The position numbers and the translations under genes were made by a program. From positions 182,372,034-182,436,033 of the forward strand of contig NC_068939.1 of assembly GCF_016801865.2 (NCBI RefSeq): a stretch of DNA of 64,000 nt, written 5' to 3'. Positions 32,401-44,437 of the stretch are shown in pieces. How positions within the stretch are numbered: the first letter of the stretch is position 1; each line of letters opens with the position of its first letter. Under the pieces are notes generated by a model. It saw only the letters and a program-made list of their open reading frames with translations, searched no databases and had not been told where the DNA came from. Source of the DNA: Culex pipiens pallens. Lineage: Eukaryota > Arthropoda > Insecta > Diptera > Culicidae.

Positions 32401-33853
32401 AGAAGGAAAAGTCTTTTCCAAAACTCGTTGTTTCATTCTGTTTGTTTTTCCCTCCTTCAGTGGAAAGGTATATGCCGTATCGATTAAAGTTTAAGCCGAA
32501 TTGTTCTTTGTTTTGTTTCTCGTTAGCGAAAACTCTGATAAGTAAAAAGCACTTTTCGCCTCAGCATTTCTCCCCAAAAACTTTTCGACTTATCGGCTGT
32601 GAAATTTTAATTTAAAAGTGATAATTTCAAGCACGCCTCACGCTTTTCAAATTCATTCCCTTTTTTCACTTCATTGCCAACTTGGATCGAATAATTACTG
32701 TACCAACCTGAGTTTCATTAGCTTTCATAGCCGGCTTCGTTACTGGCGCTTAGGTTGAGTTGACAGCGTACGGCTACTACGACCGGGACTCGACCATCAG
32801 ACGTGCCAGGAAAATATGCTTCCGGAAAAGCTTTCCCCCATTCCTGTTACACTTCCCATTGACCATCAACGAACGTGTCGAGAACGAGAACTGAATGAAA
32901 AGCTGCCGTCGACTCTCCGGACCCAGCTGATGGACCATAATTGCGGTGGTCCACTTTCGGTGGTTGTGCTCGTTCCCTTTTGCACCAAATTGTGGGGGTT
33001 TGTCCTGCCCCGAATCAATGACCTACCATCGCCACCCCTTCCCCCTGTCATTGGCACCCGAAGTGGGTGTGAAGTGGCTTACTTTGCTCCAGACGTGGAG
33101 AGCACTCTTGAGTTCAATGGGGTGATGGCGGCTGACCAAACTGCCATCGCCTACTTGATGGACGGTTCGGAGCGTTGCTGGCAGGGGGGTAAAAAGTGGT
33201 TGCTTTAATCCAGGTGGACGTTTTTTTTTAGCCCTGAAACAAGTTTGGATGGTCATTTTGAATCAATAACAACTCACTTAGACGTTTGTTTTACTGAGTT
33301 CTTTGATGTTCAGTTCAGTTCAGTAATGAAGTTAATTATTGTTCAGCGTACAACCGGATTACCACACCCCTGAAATCTTCAACCTTTTTCTTCAAGCTCT
33401 TCTGGCAACATTCAGCTTGCTTAATTGCATGAGCGCCGCGTCACCTACCCTGAATCTATTCTGCCGTAGCTGCAAGTGCTGTCAGAAGTGCGTGAAGAAA
33501 AAATTGAAGTTTTGAGCGGTGGTGTTATACAATCTTTAACATTTTTAATAGTTGACGAATCTTTTCACACTCTTCAGTAAAGTTGTTCCTTAGAAGCAAA
33601 AACCTTTAAGGGAATAACTGGCAAAAACAAAAACAAGAACGCACCTAGTTTACTGGTTAAATCCCATTTTAACTTCAAAGTCAAAACGCCACGTCCAGTC
33701 GCAGCCAATCAAGCTCATATTTAGGATTCGGGCTCAGTACACCTAGGGGATCATGCCCTGAGATGCCCGCAAATATCGACCATTTTGTTACAAATTATAT
33801 ATATCTAAGTTTTGATTTGAGCTGAGAATTTTTTAAGGGAAAGAAATGTTTGA
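29457..33853. other. Non-coding DNA: AT-rich block, then unique sequence
   Basis: 29457-30890 is very AT-rich with no structure seen. 30890-33560 is more complex and may contain conserved intronic DNA. A 130-codon frame at 32816-33208 (+) lies in the GC-rich part, but it overlaps minus-strand frames and matches no family I know. No tRNA or exon pair is convincing. Confidence 0.35.
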
Positions 33854-33857
33854 TTAA

Positions 33858-34329
33858 CACTGGAACGCTCAACGCATGTCCAACTTACACGGACGCCCAA
33901 GCCTCCCAAAAAAGGTGGAACGGTAACTTCAACTCGCTGGTTCTCGGGCATAACTCAACCAATCGGGACGATTCTTGTTTCCAGTGATTTGTAAGAATGT
34001 CTAGATGATTCTAAAATTTTGCAGAACTTGATTTGAACAAATCTGTAATTTCTGCGACCGAAAACATCGTTCCACCTTTTTTAAAACGACTGCCTCTGCG
34101 GAATTTTTGGCGAATATTTTTTTACACGCGAAAAAAAAAGTTGGAACGATGTTTTTGATCGCAAAAATTACATACTTGTTCAAATTAAGTTCTGCAAAGT
34201 TCTAGAATTATCTAGGCATTCTTACAAATCACTGGAAAGAAGAATCATCTTGATTGGTTGAGTTATGCCCGAGAACCATTGAGTTGAAGTTACCGTTTCA
34301 ACTTTTTTGGAGCCTTGGGCGTTGGAATG
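33858..34329. mobile_element. 470-bp fold-back MITE bounded by TTAA, copy 1
   Basis: TTAA at 33854-33857 and 34330-34333. Termini CACTGGAACGCTCAACGC and GCCTTGGGCGTTGGAATG are inverted, and the inverted similarity extends about 200 bp on each side: ACTCAACCAATC/GATTGGTTGAGT, ACATCGTTCCA/TGGAACGATGT, ATTTGTAAGAATG/CATTCTTACAAAT. TTAA target use is typical of piggyBac-type transposition. The short minus-strand frame at 34001-34183 is a by-product. Confidence 0.8.
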
Positions 34330-34528
34330 TTAAAAAAAAACAATAGATCTATTTTTGTTCTTGATATCGTACTTTACATTGATTTTCAGTTCACAATTCG
34401 ACGTCGTCGTGCTATCTTGTCGCACCCGCCATTCCGACGTTCCGAGAAAAACGCGTTTCAACCTTGAATAAACAAAAACGAAAGCACGCAATGTAAACAA
34501 TAACAAACACGTTTTGTTATTGTTTATT

Positions 34529-35261
34529 GTTTTTGCCTTCCTCACTGAGGTAAGGCTATAATCCTGCTCTAAAAATGAACTTCGTATAAAAACGTCGTAG
34601 ACCCACCTTCATGTATACATATCGACTCAGAATCGAAAACTGAACAAATGTCTGTGTGTATGTGTGTGTGTATGCGTGTGTGTATGTATGTATGTGACCA
34701 ACAAACTAGCTCATGTTTCTCGGCACTGGCTGAACCGATTTGACCCGAACTTGTTGCATTCGACTTGGTTTAGGGTCCCATAGATCGAGTTTTATACAGA
34801 TTGAAGTTTCGATAAGTAGTTCAAAAGTTATGTATAAAAATGTGTTTTCACATATATTTGGATCTCACTTAAATGTATGTAAACTATGTCCGGATCCACC
34901 ATCCGACCCATTGTTGGTTAGGTTATCAAAAGACCTTTCCAACGAGTGCAAAACATTGAAGATCTGGCAACCCTGTCTCGAGATATGGCCACTTAAGTGA
35001 TATTGATGTACTTTTTTGAAGCCGGATCTCACTTAAATGTATGTAAACATTATCCGGATCCATCATCCGACCCATCGTTGGTTAGGTTATCAAAAAACCT
35101 TTCCAACGAGCCCAAAACTTTGAAGATCTGGCAACCCTGTCTCGAGATATGGCCACTTAAGTGATATCGATGTACTTTTTGGAAGCCGGATCTAAAAAAT
35201 AGATGAAACTTGTGTACAGCCATTGTTGTGAGGAAGGCTCCAACCACATAGGTGGATTAAG
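34529..35261 (+). mobile_element. Element with exact 164-bp internal repeats, copy 2
   Basis: Starts TTTTTGCCTTCCTCACTGAG and ends GTGAGGAAGGCTCCAACCAC followed by ATAGGTGGATTAA, i.e. the reverse orientation of 28592-29456. The landmark GATCTCACTT/GATCTAAAAA occurs at 34861, 35025 and 35189, again exactly 164 bp apart. Units contain TATCAAAAGACCTTTCCAAC and GATCTGGCAACCCTGTCTCG, homologous to the reverse complement of copy 1. A TG-rich microsatellite lies at 34654-34696. Confidence 0.75.
34654..34696. repeat. TG/TATG microsatellite
   Basis: A run of TGTGTGTATG-type units inside the 34529-35261 element. Likely a length-variable simple repeat. Confidence 0.8.
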
Positions 35262-35781
35262 TTAGTTTTTGCATTATTTCTAAGTTTGGTTGAAGTTGGT
35301 TGCTGGAGTCCCGAGTTATAATTACAAATGTTTACGGTAGTCTATCTTGTACGTGCGTCAAACGCGTTCTGACCTGAAATCCCTTTGGCCAGTTCTCGCC
35401 TTTACACCAATTTTCAGGGAGTGACATGATTGCACGACAAGATTGAAACTACTTTCATATGTAAAGTGACAAAAATGCACGGAGTTTTTTCGGATTTCGT
35501 TGAATATCTCAGGATTGAAATCGAATTTTGGGGATCTGTGAATGTCCTAAGGGTGAGGCATTGTGAGCTGCACAAAATGGCGTTCTTAACTCAATTTGGC
35601 CCAAAATGCACGTACGACAAGTTAGCACGACGGCGACGAATTAGAAAATTGCTTCACTCCTGGTCGATTCTGTCTAGTGTCGAGAAAAAAAATGATAAAT
35701 ACACACATCAACCACATTAAATCCCCCCTCAAATCTGTTGTTTTGCCAAACATTCCCAACTGTTAAATAAATGGAGCCTAA

Positions 35782-35904
35782 CATTTCAAAAGGGCACAAC
35801 ACTTTTGTAAACAATAGTGTATCTCTTTCACTCAAATGACAGTTTACATAAGGTGTGAAAGGGACACATTCTTGTTTAGAAAAGTTATGTGCCCTAATGA
35901 AATG
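35782..35904. mobile_element. 123-bp palindromic MITE
   Basis: CATTTCAAAAGGGCACAACA and the right end TGTGCCCTAATGAAATG are inverted. The similarity continues inward through 'acttttgtaaacaa' and 'gtgtatctctttcac', with several mismatches. The core motif CATAAGGTGTGAAAGGG is shared with the loop of the MITE at 2957-3103, linking the two families. Confidence 0.7.
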
Positions 35905-37788
35905 GCTAGCACGAAATATTCACCGCTTTAGCTAGGAACACAATTTGAAGCTTGTGGTATTTTGCGAGCTGATGAAAAGTTCCACAAAATTCGTGCATTA
36001 CATTAATTAAGGCATGTCAATATTTCCCGTCGGCTAGCACACTGTACCCACGCTGATGTTAAATTAATTTGCTCAACCCAGACTGGGGAACTACTCACAG
36101 TCCGGTGAACTATATTTTTTCTGCAGCATATCATTACCGCAAACCTCAGTTTTCCGGGATCCCTGGGTTTGGAGGGTTGGAGGGAAATTGCATTGCACAG
36201 TCTTGCAGCGCGCAGAATTCTAGTTTCTAACGGGGATTTCCCTTTCACCTGTTTGACCCCCGCCACAATCTGGGTTGGATAGGGGGGTCAGTCATTTTAT
36301 TTTTTTGTTCGCTACTTAGTTTTCCATGCATCAACGATGTATGAAGCGTAAAATGAGAGCAGTTTTGCTGCATTCAGAAGGAAAATTTTAAACTGAGCTT
36401 GAGTTCATTTTTTTTTAAATTCAGTGATAAAATTCTTTACTTTTTGTCTTTGTCATATTTACAAAAATTCTAAATTAGAGTCCTAAAGCAGCAAAATTCC
36501 AGGTAACCCTCAAAACACATGTCCCATCAAGACATATTTTTGCTCGGTCGACTTTTACTACTCTCAGACTCATGACGATAAGCTAAATTTGAAGGTGAAT
36601 AATTCACGTTTCCCAGACCGTCACCGTGGCGGTATTCTGTACGGTGGACAAAAGCTGGTGCTGGATGGAGCTTTTCTCTTGACGAGCCATCTCAACGGAG
36701 GACCGGTTCGAAAGTGCTCGTGTGCGGAGCATGAGCTTTTGCCAGATGGCGCCACACTTCGGGATAACCTTGGTAAATTAATTAGTGCTCAGAAAAAGGA
36801 CGCGGTTTGCTTTTGTTGGAAGTACTGTGACGTAAAGTTGATATGCTGAAGTCTTCTGAGAAATGAGTTTTAAGATTTTAAGAAATTTATTTAAACTTGA
36901 CATTCTAATCTCATGCTATACATTCACCTATAGCTCATGATTCAACATTGCATTACAGTAACATAAAATTCTTGGTACCACTTAAATCTCCCAATTTAGC
37001 GAACAATGCAAAAGATCCTTACCCTCACCTATTCCATCAAAATTTCAATCCCTTCATTGTTATCCACAGCTCATATTGTAGGTGTACAACATCTGTTAAC
37101 ATACCACCAGCCGGAACAGGTTAGGCGAACTTTGATCGCCACCTCACATCCCAATATACACACTCGAGAGAATCGGTTAAGCTTTCGGGGGTTTACCTTC
37201 GCCCCCAAAAAGCAGAACATTCCACAAAGCCCCTGTACTTATGCCAAAAGGCACGCTTTATTGAGCACAAAATGTGTGGAAACTCACATCATCCCATGCC
37301 CTACACCGAACCACACACAATGCTCTCTACTCTATTATGGGGAGCCCTGTTGAAATATTGCTGTTTACAGATATGTTTCTTGCTGCTCTCCTGTACATCC
37401 TCCTCAACCCGACGAGTAGTTCTCCACAGCTGCTGGAAAATTGTGGACAGGGAAAACGGGAAATCAAAGCATCTTCCGAAAATCTTGCTCGAAATGCTCG
37501 AAGGAATTACGATTGTGCTAGTTACAGCAGCACAGCATGTTGGAAGCCTTTTCTACCCCATGGGCACATTCAAGACAAGGAGATTCTTGTGTTTTGAAGA
37601 TGTTCCGACCCGTTATTTAAAACTAGCTTGCGGGGTCGAGAAGTACTGAAGGGCACTACATGGATTTATTTATCGTTTAGTAGCTTAAGGATAATAACGT
37701 TATGTCTTGATTATTACTTGAAATCTTCCAGTCAGATTGAAAGTCTGACCTTCTTTAATCTCACTTTAATAAATGGTTGCTTATCCTT
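35905..37788. other. Mostly unique non-coding DNA
   Basis: Moderately complex sequence with frames of 86-125 codons, for example 36589-36849 (+), 37006-37353 (+) and 37272-37649 (+). The last two overlap in different frames, and none shows a domain, consistent splice signals or a family resemblance. Intron or intergenic DNA is the likeliest reading. Confidence 0.35.
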
Positions 37789-38592
37789 TTTAACAATTAA
37801 ACAGTTAAACAGTTAAAAATTTTAACAATTAAACAGTTAAACAGTTAAAAATTTTAACAATTTAACAATTTAACAATTTAACAATTTAACAATTGAACAA
37901 TTTAACAATTTAACAATTTAACAATTAAACAATTTAACAATTTAACAATTTAACAATTTAACAATTTAACAATTTAACAATTTAACAATTTAACAATTTA
38001 ACAATTTAACAATTTAACAATTTAACAATTTAACAATTTAACAATTTAACAATTTAACAATTTAACAATTTAACAATTTAACAATTTAACAATTTAACAA
38101 TTTAACAATTTAACAATTTAACAATTTAACAATTTAACATTTTAACAATTTAACAATTTAACAATTTAACAATTTAACAATTTAACAATTTAACAATTTA
38201 ACAATTTAACAATTTAACAATTTAACAATTTAACAATTTAACAATTTAACAATTTAACAATTTAACAATTTAACAATTTAACAATTTAACAATTTAACAA
38301 TTTAACAATTTAACAAATTAACAATTTAACAATTTAACAATTTAACAATTTAACAATTTAACAATTTAACAATTTAACAATTTAACAATTTAACAATTTA
38401 ACAATTTAACAATTTAACAATTTAACAATTTAACAATTTTAACAATTTAACAATTTAACAATTTAACAATTTAACAATTTAACAATTTAACAATTTAAAA
38501 ATTTAACAATTTAACAATTTAGCAATTTAACAATTTAACAATTTAACAATTTAACAATTTAACAATTTAACAATTTAACAATTTAACAATTA
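37789..38592. repeat. 8-bp tandem array (AATTTAAC), ~100 copies
   Basis: The first ~65 bp are degenerate (ACAGTTAA variants); from about 37854 the unit AATTTAAC is almost perfectly regular to 38592, with rare single-base changes (for example near 38138, 38315 and 38498). It ends directly at a GCATGA hexamer repeat. The same unit forms a second array at 40578-40710. Confidence 0.95.
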
Positions 38593-38593
38593 A

Positions 38594-38626
38594 GCATGAG
38601 CATGAGCATGAGCATGAGCATGAGAG
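38594..38626. repeat. GCATGA hexamer repeat
   Basis: About 5.5 copies of GCATGA directly abut the 8-bp array. The reverse-complement hexamer (CATGCT) interrupts the unrelated 9-bp array at 58253-58271. Confidence 0.9.
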
Positions 38627-39169
38627 ACCACCCATGGTTGTCCTTCTCCGTTGCTGAACAGGACCGTAATATCCTATCAATACAACCGGTCATACGCTTC
38701 AACGATCTAATGGTGTTTCCCTTATCAACAGCATGTATGAATGCGCTGAAAAGATAAAACATCAAGATCATCAAAACTAGATCTGGAGCAAATAGGTAAC
38801 AGTCGTTGGCCACCAACGGCGCCCGCCATGTCAGTTTGTAGATCTCGGGGGATTGGGACGGGAATGTTAGTTAGCACAGGTTGCTACCAAGGGTGGGTTC
38901 TATACGATATCCACACCCCCACGTGTGCCGGAAAAACTACTTCTACTTGGGATTTTGTTAGTGGGTAAGGGTAATGGCCAGGATTCATCATAGAGGATGA
39001 TGATGCGACCCAATCAATAAATTTTGTTTAATGGTGTGATGGATTATGAATTCTCAAGGCAAACAATCGGATGCTGCGGATGAGACTATTCCCGGTTATT
39101 TGGTGTTGATTTAGAATAAATGATTCAATCTTAGACAGCCGGCTGTGGAAAGATAAAACCAAATATTAT

Positions 39170-39425
39170 TCGAAAACGCGAAACCGCCCGGATCGAAAAA
39201 CACACACAATCGGGGGGACAACAAAGACGGAAACGGCTACGAAAATCTTGCGTGATGACCGCGACGTGCACCGTTCAATTTCACGAACGCAACTGTCGAA
39301 CTCCGCGAATCCGCCCGGATAGAAAAACAAACGCAATCGGGGGGACAACAAAGACGGAAACAGCAACGAAAATTCTGCGTGATGATCGCGACGCGCACCG
39401 TTCATCTTCACGAACGCACCTCAAA
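39170..39425. repeat. 127-bp tandem duplication
   Basis: The landmark CCGCCCGGAT starts at 39184 and 39311 (127 bp apart). Both copies carry AATCGGGGGGACAACAAAGA, CTTGCGTGATGA/TCTGCGTGATGA, GCACCGTTCA and CACGAACGCA. The copies are about 85-90% alike by eye. The open frames on both strands here derive from the duplication. Confidence 0.85.
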
Positions 39426-40218
39426 ATCGATAGTTTGATGAGTTTATACTTAAACTGCCAGTTGGAATAAATTATTGCGATCAATGAATATAAACGAAAA
39501 GAAAACAGGACGCCACGTAAACGTTTGCAATGAAATTAAAACAATAACTTAAACGAACTAAACCGGCGGCGTGCCTTCCAATCAACGAAGATAAAAGAAG
39601 GACTTATGAAAAATAAAATATCAAATTAAAGGCTCCGACAAACACGATGCAGAGTAACCGTGAGGAACCGCTACTCACAATCGAATAAAAAAATTCAAAA
39701 ACGCACGCTAATGTTCTATCCTAAATGTCAGCGCGTCTCTCGATAAACGATTCTATAGAAATGAGATTTTCTATAGGTACAGTTGACAAACTAACGAAAC
39801 GACAGCAAAATGATCAAAAACGCGTATAAATAATTATTTAAGAATGACCCTATAACGATTATTTTCAATGAGATATGATTTGGATTTATCGACCGATTCT
39901 GAAGATTTTACGCGGTTTTAAATATTTATTGAGCTGAAAAGAGAACAGAAAAACTCATTCACACTCTCATACACACATATACTAATTTACATTTTTAGAC
40001 TTCAACATTATAGTGAGAAAGATTTTTAAATTAGACTTCAAATTATTTTTGAAAGGCATCAATATAATGAAACAGCCTGTACTGCAAAAATAATAAATAA
40101 CAAAGTATCCTAAATTGGGTAGAATGTCCAGCAAAGGAGAAAATCGACTGACGAAAAAATAAATTCTCACTCGCAAATGGTTTTTCCTCTCACACTCTTG
40201 ATTCATTCTTCATTCTTC

Positions 40219-40242
40219 AACACACACACACACACACACACA
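40219..40242. repeat. CA microsatellite
   Basis: An uninterrupted (AC)n run of about 12 units. Confidence 0.9.
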
Positions 40243-40577
40243 TGCTTGAGATGTCATCAAGGAACGAGCTCACCGGGGTCTTGAAGACTGGAGACTGCTC
40301 CGCCGCCGCAGCATTGAAATCAGGTGCAACTCGACCACACCGCCCGACGACTGCAGCACCGCACAAATCCGTTTGCGTCGGCCTTACGGCTCCGTGTATT
40401 CAACATCCGACCTACAAACAGCCGCTCCTCTCACATGTTGCCTCAATCAGTTTCACAATATTAACAATATATATTTCCTCTGGGGCACGAACAAATCCAC
40501 TGCACAAGTTTTAACGTCCTCCTTCCCCTACCCTAAATGCACAAACCCAAGCTCGCCATAAACGAGCTCACCCAATC

Positions 40578-40710
40578 AATTTAACAATTTAACAATTAAA
40601 CAATTTAACAATTTAACAATTTAACAATTTAACAATTTAACAATTTAACAATTTAACAATTTAACAATTTAACAATTTAACAATTTAACAATTTAACAAT
40701 TTAACAATTA
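40578..40710. repeat. Second 8-bp AATTTAAC array, ~16 copies
   Basis: The same unit and the same orientation as the 37789-38592 array, with one AATTAAAC variant at the start. It closes the 2-kb segment on the right. Confidence 0.95.
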
Positions 40711-40810
40711 CAATTTTACATATAACAACATTCTGTTTACTTGTCACATTTTATGTAGGTAATATGTTTTATTTTTTATTTTAAATTGGTTGATGAAAAA
40801 ATGTAAAGAA

Positions 40811-40979
40811 GGTATTACACTATGACAAACCAACAAACAAACTCACACTTTTCCGTGATTGACAGTTTGCCAATCTCGGAATCTCGCACACAAAGCAAAA
40901 TGTACGTAAGCAAACAAACAAATAAGGTAAAATGTCAAAAAGAACGAGTCTGTTTGTTTGTTTGTCATAGTCTAATACC
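40811..40979. mobile_element. 169-bp MITE, TIR GGTATTA
   Basis: Left end GGTATTACACTATGACAAAC and right end GTTTGTCATAGTCTAATACC are inverted with a single mismatch over 20 bp. The similarity continues through AAACAAAC runs. There is no ORF, and the flanking duplication is unclear. Confidence 0.75.
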
Positions 40980-43059
40980 ATCTTAAGATATTACGTAACA
41001 CTCGTATTAGGTGTTCTTATGAGCCCTCAAGTTATGCGAAAATTGTACCAAACATTGCGATATTTACGTATTTTATGGCTAATAAGTGGAACGAAATCGA
41101 AAATAACGCAGACTTTAGTGTTAGTTCAACCTTCCTCGTTTTACTAGTTCACGTTGCGGGAAGCTGGGAGAATGAGACAAGAGTGGTTTCCGGAAACGGG
41201 AAAGTGAAGAATGATGAGTGACAGGCAGCTATTATGCAACCGTTGTCGTAATCATGTCAAACTCGAATGATGCCTGGCAGGTAAATGTGTGACTTGTATT
41301 GGAGGTAATCGACGTCAATGTCTGCTTTCTATCTTTATAAGGCTTAAAATGTAAGATGACGAAGATGACGGATTAATGGATGATTGAAACGGCACTTGTT
41401 TGTTTATTAATATTTTGACCTCAGTTATTTTTAATTGTCAATTGAAGAATCAAGATGATTGATCTTAAGTTAACATTTTCTGAAAATTTTATTGTTAAAT
41501 CTTACTCATTGGTATTGAAATAATCAAGAAATAATAATTCAGAGTATGTTTGAAGCCGATTTTTATTTATTCAAACTAAATTTCAATCAGACTTTACCAA
41601 TTGAATTAAAAACTAACACTTCGAACACCAAACCAGACTCTTCCGGTGGTCAAGACTCACGTGATAAATCCAACCAATTTTTGGCTCGATTGAGAGCGTA
41701 CCTCGCCCTTCCCAGCAGCAAATAGCTCACCGGAAAACGGACATTATTATTTCACACAGAGCACTTTTCCCGCCCAACCACCTTCCACTTCCGGAAACCA
41801 GGACCACGTGCAACTTTGGTAAGAAAAGTTTCTTTTTCGCTGGGCAGTCATGACTCCCGCCGCCCAAAGGACTCGCATGATTTGGGCGCTGTGTAGTAGC
41901 CCAAGGGTCATTCAGGGAACAGCCCTTTTTCCCACAGTGCCAAACGGCACGAACAGATAATAAGCGTTCCGGTCACGTTATTTATATTGTTGATATATTT
42001 TTCAAGCATTTTCTGTTTTTTTTTCTCTCGGCTGCGCCTTTGAGCCTTTGCAGTTTGATCGGAAGTTACAGAACAGTTTTTGGAAGCAGTGATGTAAAAT
42101 TAATGGTTATAATATTTTTTGAATGTTTCAATTTCTACATAATCTACTTTTGCTCATTTTTATATTTGTTTAATTATAATATTTAGTAAAATACGGTGAT
42201 TTTCCCGGCCCTGCCAGAAAGTCCAATTTTTGGGGATGAGACTTCCAGTTCTCCGGACGTCCGATTTGTGCTGTGTCAGATGACCCACGTCTCGGTCCCA
42301 CACTATTCCGCAGTCCATTTCGATGGGTTGTTCAATTCAAGAAGGAAAAAAAATCCTTCGAATCTTCAACAAAAATATGACACAAATCGCAAGAAATGAA
42401 CGGAAACCTCGTGAAAGTTGCTCGGCCAGCAGCAAACTCGTTACGCGAAGGGCCCTGTCTTTTCCTTTCGGACAGATTTTTTCTTCTTCAAAGCATTTCA
42501 AAGCGAAGAGACAGTTTCCAGGATCGTTGATCATCAGAAGTGCACTGAGTAGCAGCACCCCGGCCAGCCAGCGATGGCAATTTGTCGGACTCGGGTCCTG
42601 CCTTTTTTTTTGCGCTTCAATATGAAAGCATTATTTGCGGTAGAACTTGTTCCGGGTTTCCTTTGAAGAACTTGTCGTGGCAATAGCAAAATTTGTGCTA
42701 CATTGTACGCGCGCGCTTTTCTTCGGGGGTAATTGAAAGTAGTTTCATTGATGATGGGACGAAAAAAAGTTCTTTTTTCTTGCAGTTTTGTTGGTTAAGT
42801 AATGCAATCACGGTATTGAGCGTTTCATGGAGGCGCATGATAGTTCAAGTGCACTTTGAAAAACTTGATTCGTGGAGGTAAATAGAAAATTTTCAAAGTT
42901 TTTCTTGAGTTTTTTAATTTTTTGGGGAATAGTCGTTTTTGTTGGTAAAAATAGATCGATTACTATATTTACATTATATTTTTGATATGATTTAAAAAAA
43001 GTCATTCTCTAGCAACATACACGAAATTGTTCGACCACTTTGCAACTTTGTTTTAAGGG
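40980..43059. other. Mostly unique non-coding DNA
   Basis: Contains a more GC-rich part at 41640-41960 and 42190-42620. The 100-codon frame at 42323-42625 (+) and its minus-strand partner show no known domain. No exon is supported. Confidence 0.35.
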
Positions 43060-43169
43060 GTGATTTTGGCCCCCGATTTCGAATCTGAGGTTTATTTTTC
43101 GATATATCTCGTGCCGGAGGCTGTGCGACCCCTGGTGTCGAAGGGACTTTTGTGTAAAAACTCAAACTT

Positions 43170-43510
43170 TGTTGGGGCTTTTTTGGTCAATGGTTCACCC
43201 ATACAAGTCTCCATACAATTTTGGCAACTGTCCATACGAAAATGGTACGTAAATATTCTTATATCTGTAAATTTTGAAGGAATTTTGTGATCAATTTTGT
43301 GCCTTGGGCAAAGTTGTAGGTATTGTTGAAGACTATTCATAAAAAATAGTTACACGAAAAAAAATGCCAATTTTTTAATTAACTTTTTTTGAAAAACTAA
43401 AATTTCTTAAAATCCGTATTTTTTCAATTATCGAGATTTTTTGATAAGTTTTAGGAGACAATACCCCGCATCTTTTGAGCCATAGAGAAGTATGGTCAAA
43501 AAAACTGTCG
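43170..43510 (-). repeat. Dispersed AT-rich repeat copy
   Basis: Shares the blocks CATACAATTTTGGCAACTGT, 'gtaggtattgttgaagac', 'cataacttggcgacag' and 'ttctctatggctcaaaag' (reverse complement) with 24415-24578, 25532-25760 and 44438-44700. Non-coding. Confidence 0.6.
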
Positions 43511-43569
43511 CCAAGTTATGAATTTTTGAAAAAAAAAATATAATTTTTCGAAAAATCGAAATTTTATAC

Positions 43570-43686
43570 GGGACCATCCACAAACCTCGTGGACACTTTT
43601 TTAGAAATCTCAAACCCCCCCTCCGTCGTGGACAATCAACATACCTCCCCTCCCCTAAATTGTCCACGTAGTTTATGGATGGTCCC
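43570..43686. mobile_element. 117-bp MITE, TIR GGGACCATCCA
   Basis: GGGACCATCCACAAACCTCG and the right end CGTAGTTTATGGATGGTCCC are inverted, with 3 mismatches over 26 bp. The interior has the motif AAACCCCCCTCCGTCGTGGA. The same termini are, from memory, common in mosquito genomes. TAC is found on both sides but could be chance. Confidence 0.75.
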
Positions 43687-43770
43687 TACATATTTTTTTA
43701 TAATCAACTATAATTTAAAAAGGGCGTAATGTCGAATGTTTGGCTCTTTTTAAATGTTAATCCTGATTAA

Positions 43771-44240
43771 CACTGGAACGCCCAACGCATGTCCAACTTA
43801 CACGGACGCCCAAGCCTCCCAAAAAAGGTGGAACGGTAACTTCAACACGCCCGTTCTCGGGCATAACTCAACCAATCGGGACGATTCTTGTTCCTAGTGA
43901 TTTGTAAGAATGTCTAGATGATCCTAAAATTTTGCAGAACTTGATTTGAACAAATCTGTAATTTCTGCGACCGAAAACATCGTTCCACCTTTTTTAAAAA
44001 TGCTGCCTCCACGGAATTTTCGGCGAATTTTTTTTAAACGCGAAAAAAAAGTTGGAACGATGTTTTTGATCGCAAAAATTACAGATTTGATCAAATTAAG
44101 TTCTGCAAAGGTCTAGAATCATCTAGACATCCTAACAAATCACTGGAAAGAAAAATCATCTTGATTGGTTGAGTTATGTCCGAGAACCATTGAGTTGAAG
44201 TTACCGTTCCAACTTTTTTGGAGCCTTGGGCGTTGGAATG
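43771..44240. mobile_element. 470-bp fold-back MITE bounded by TTAA, copy 2
   Basis: TTAA at 43767-43770 and 44241-44244. Same orientation as, and roughly 95% identical by eye to, 33858-34329, including CACTGGAACGCCCAACGC and GCCTTGGGCGTTGGAATG ends. The two copies differ by scattered substitutions and a few single-base indels. Confidence 0.85.
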
Positions 44241-44437
44241 TTAAAAAAAGAAAATATTGTTTTCGTATGGTCATGTTCATTATTTTAAAAATTGAAAAAC
44301 TGCAAATATTTCGCTGAAATCAAACTTTCGGTGGCTGTATCTTGAAAACGGGCCACTTTATCAATAAATAAAAATTTTATATTATAACAATTAGGTCAAC
44401 AATAATTTATGTATAAAATTACAATTTTATTCATCAA

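Larger units (their letters stand above)
38627..40577. other. ~2-kb segment between two identical-unit arrays
   Basis: A GC-richer body lies between the AATTTAAC arrays. It includes a 127-bp tandem duplication (39170-39425), a CA microsatellite and a GC-rich right end (40240-40560). No ORF with a recognisable domain. The arrangement suggests a retroposon-like unit with satellite-like tails, but the class is unknown. Confidence 0.45.

Noticed and set aside
32816..33208. 130-codon plus-strand ORF
   Set aside because: GC-rich local composition explains the openness. There is no recognisable domain, and minus-strand frames overlap it.
37854..38592. CRISPR-like array or telomeric repeat
   Set aside because: There are no spacers and the 8-bp unit is contiguous. 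It is neither a CRISPR nor a known insect telomere repeat (TTAGG).
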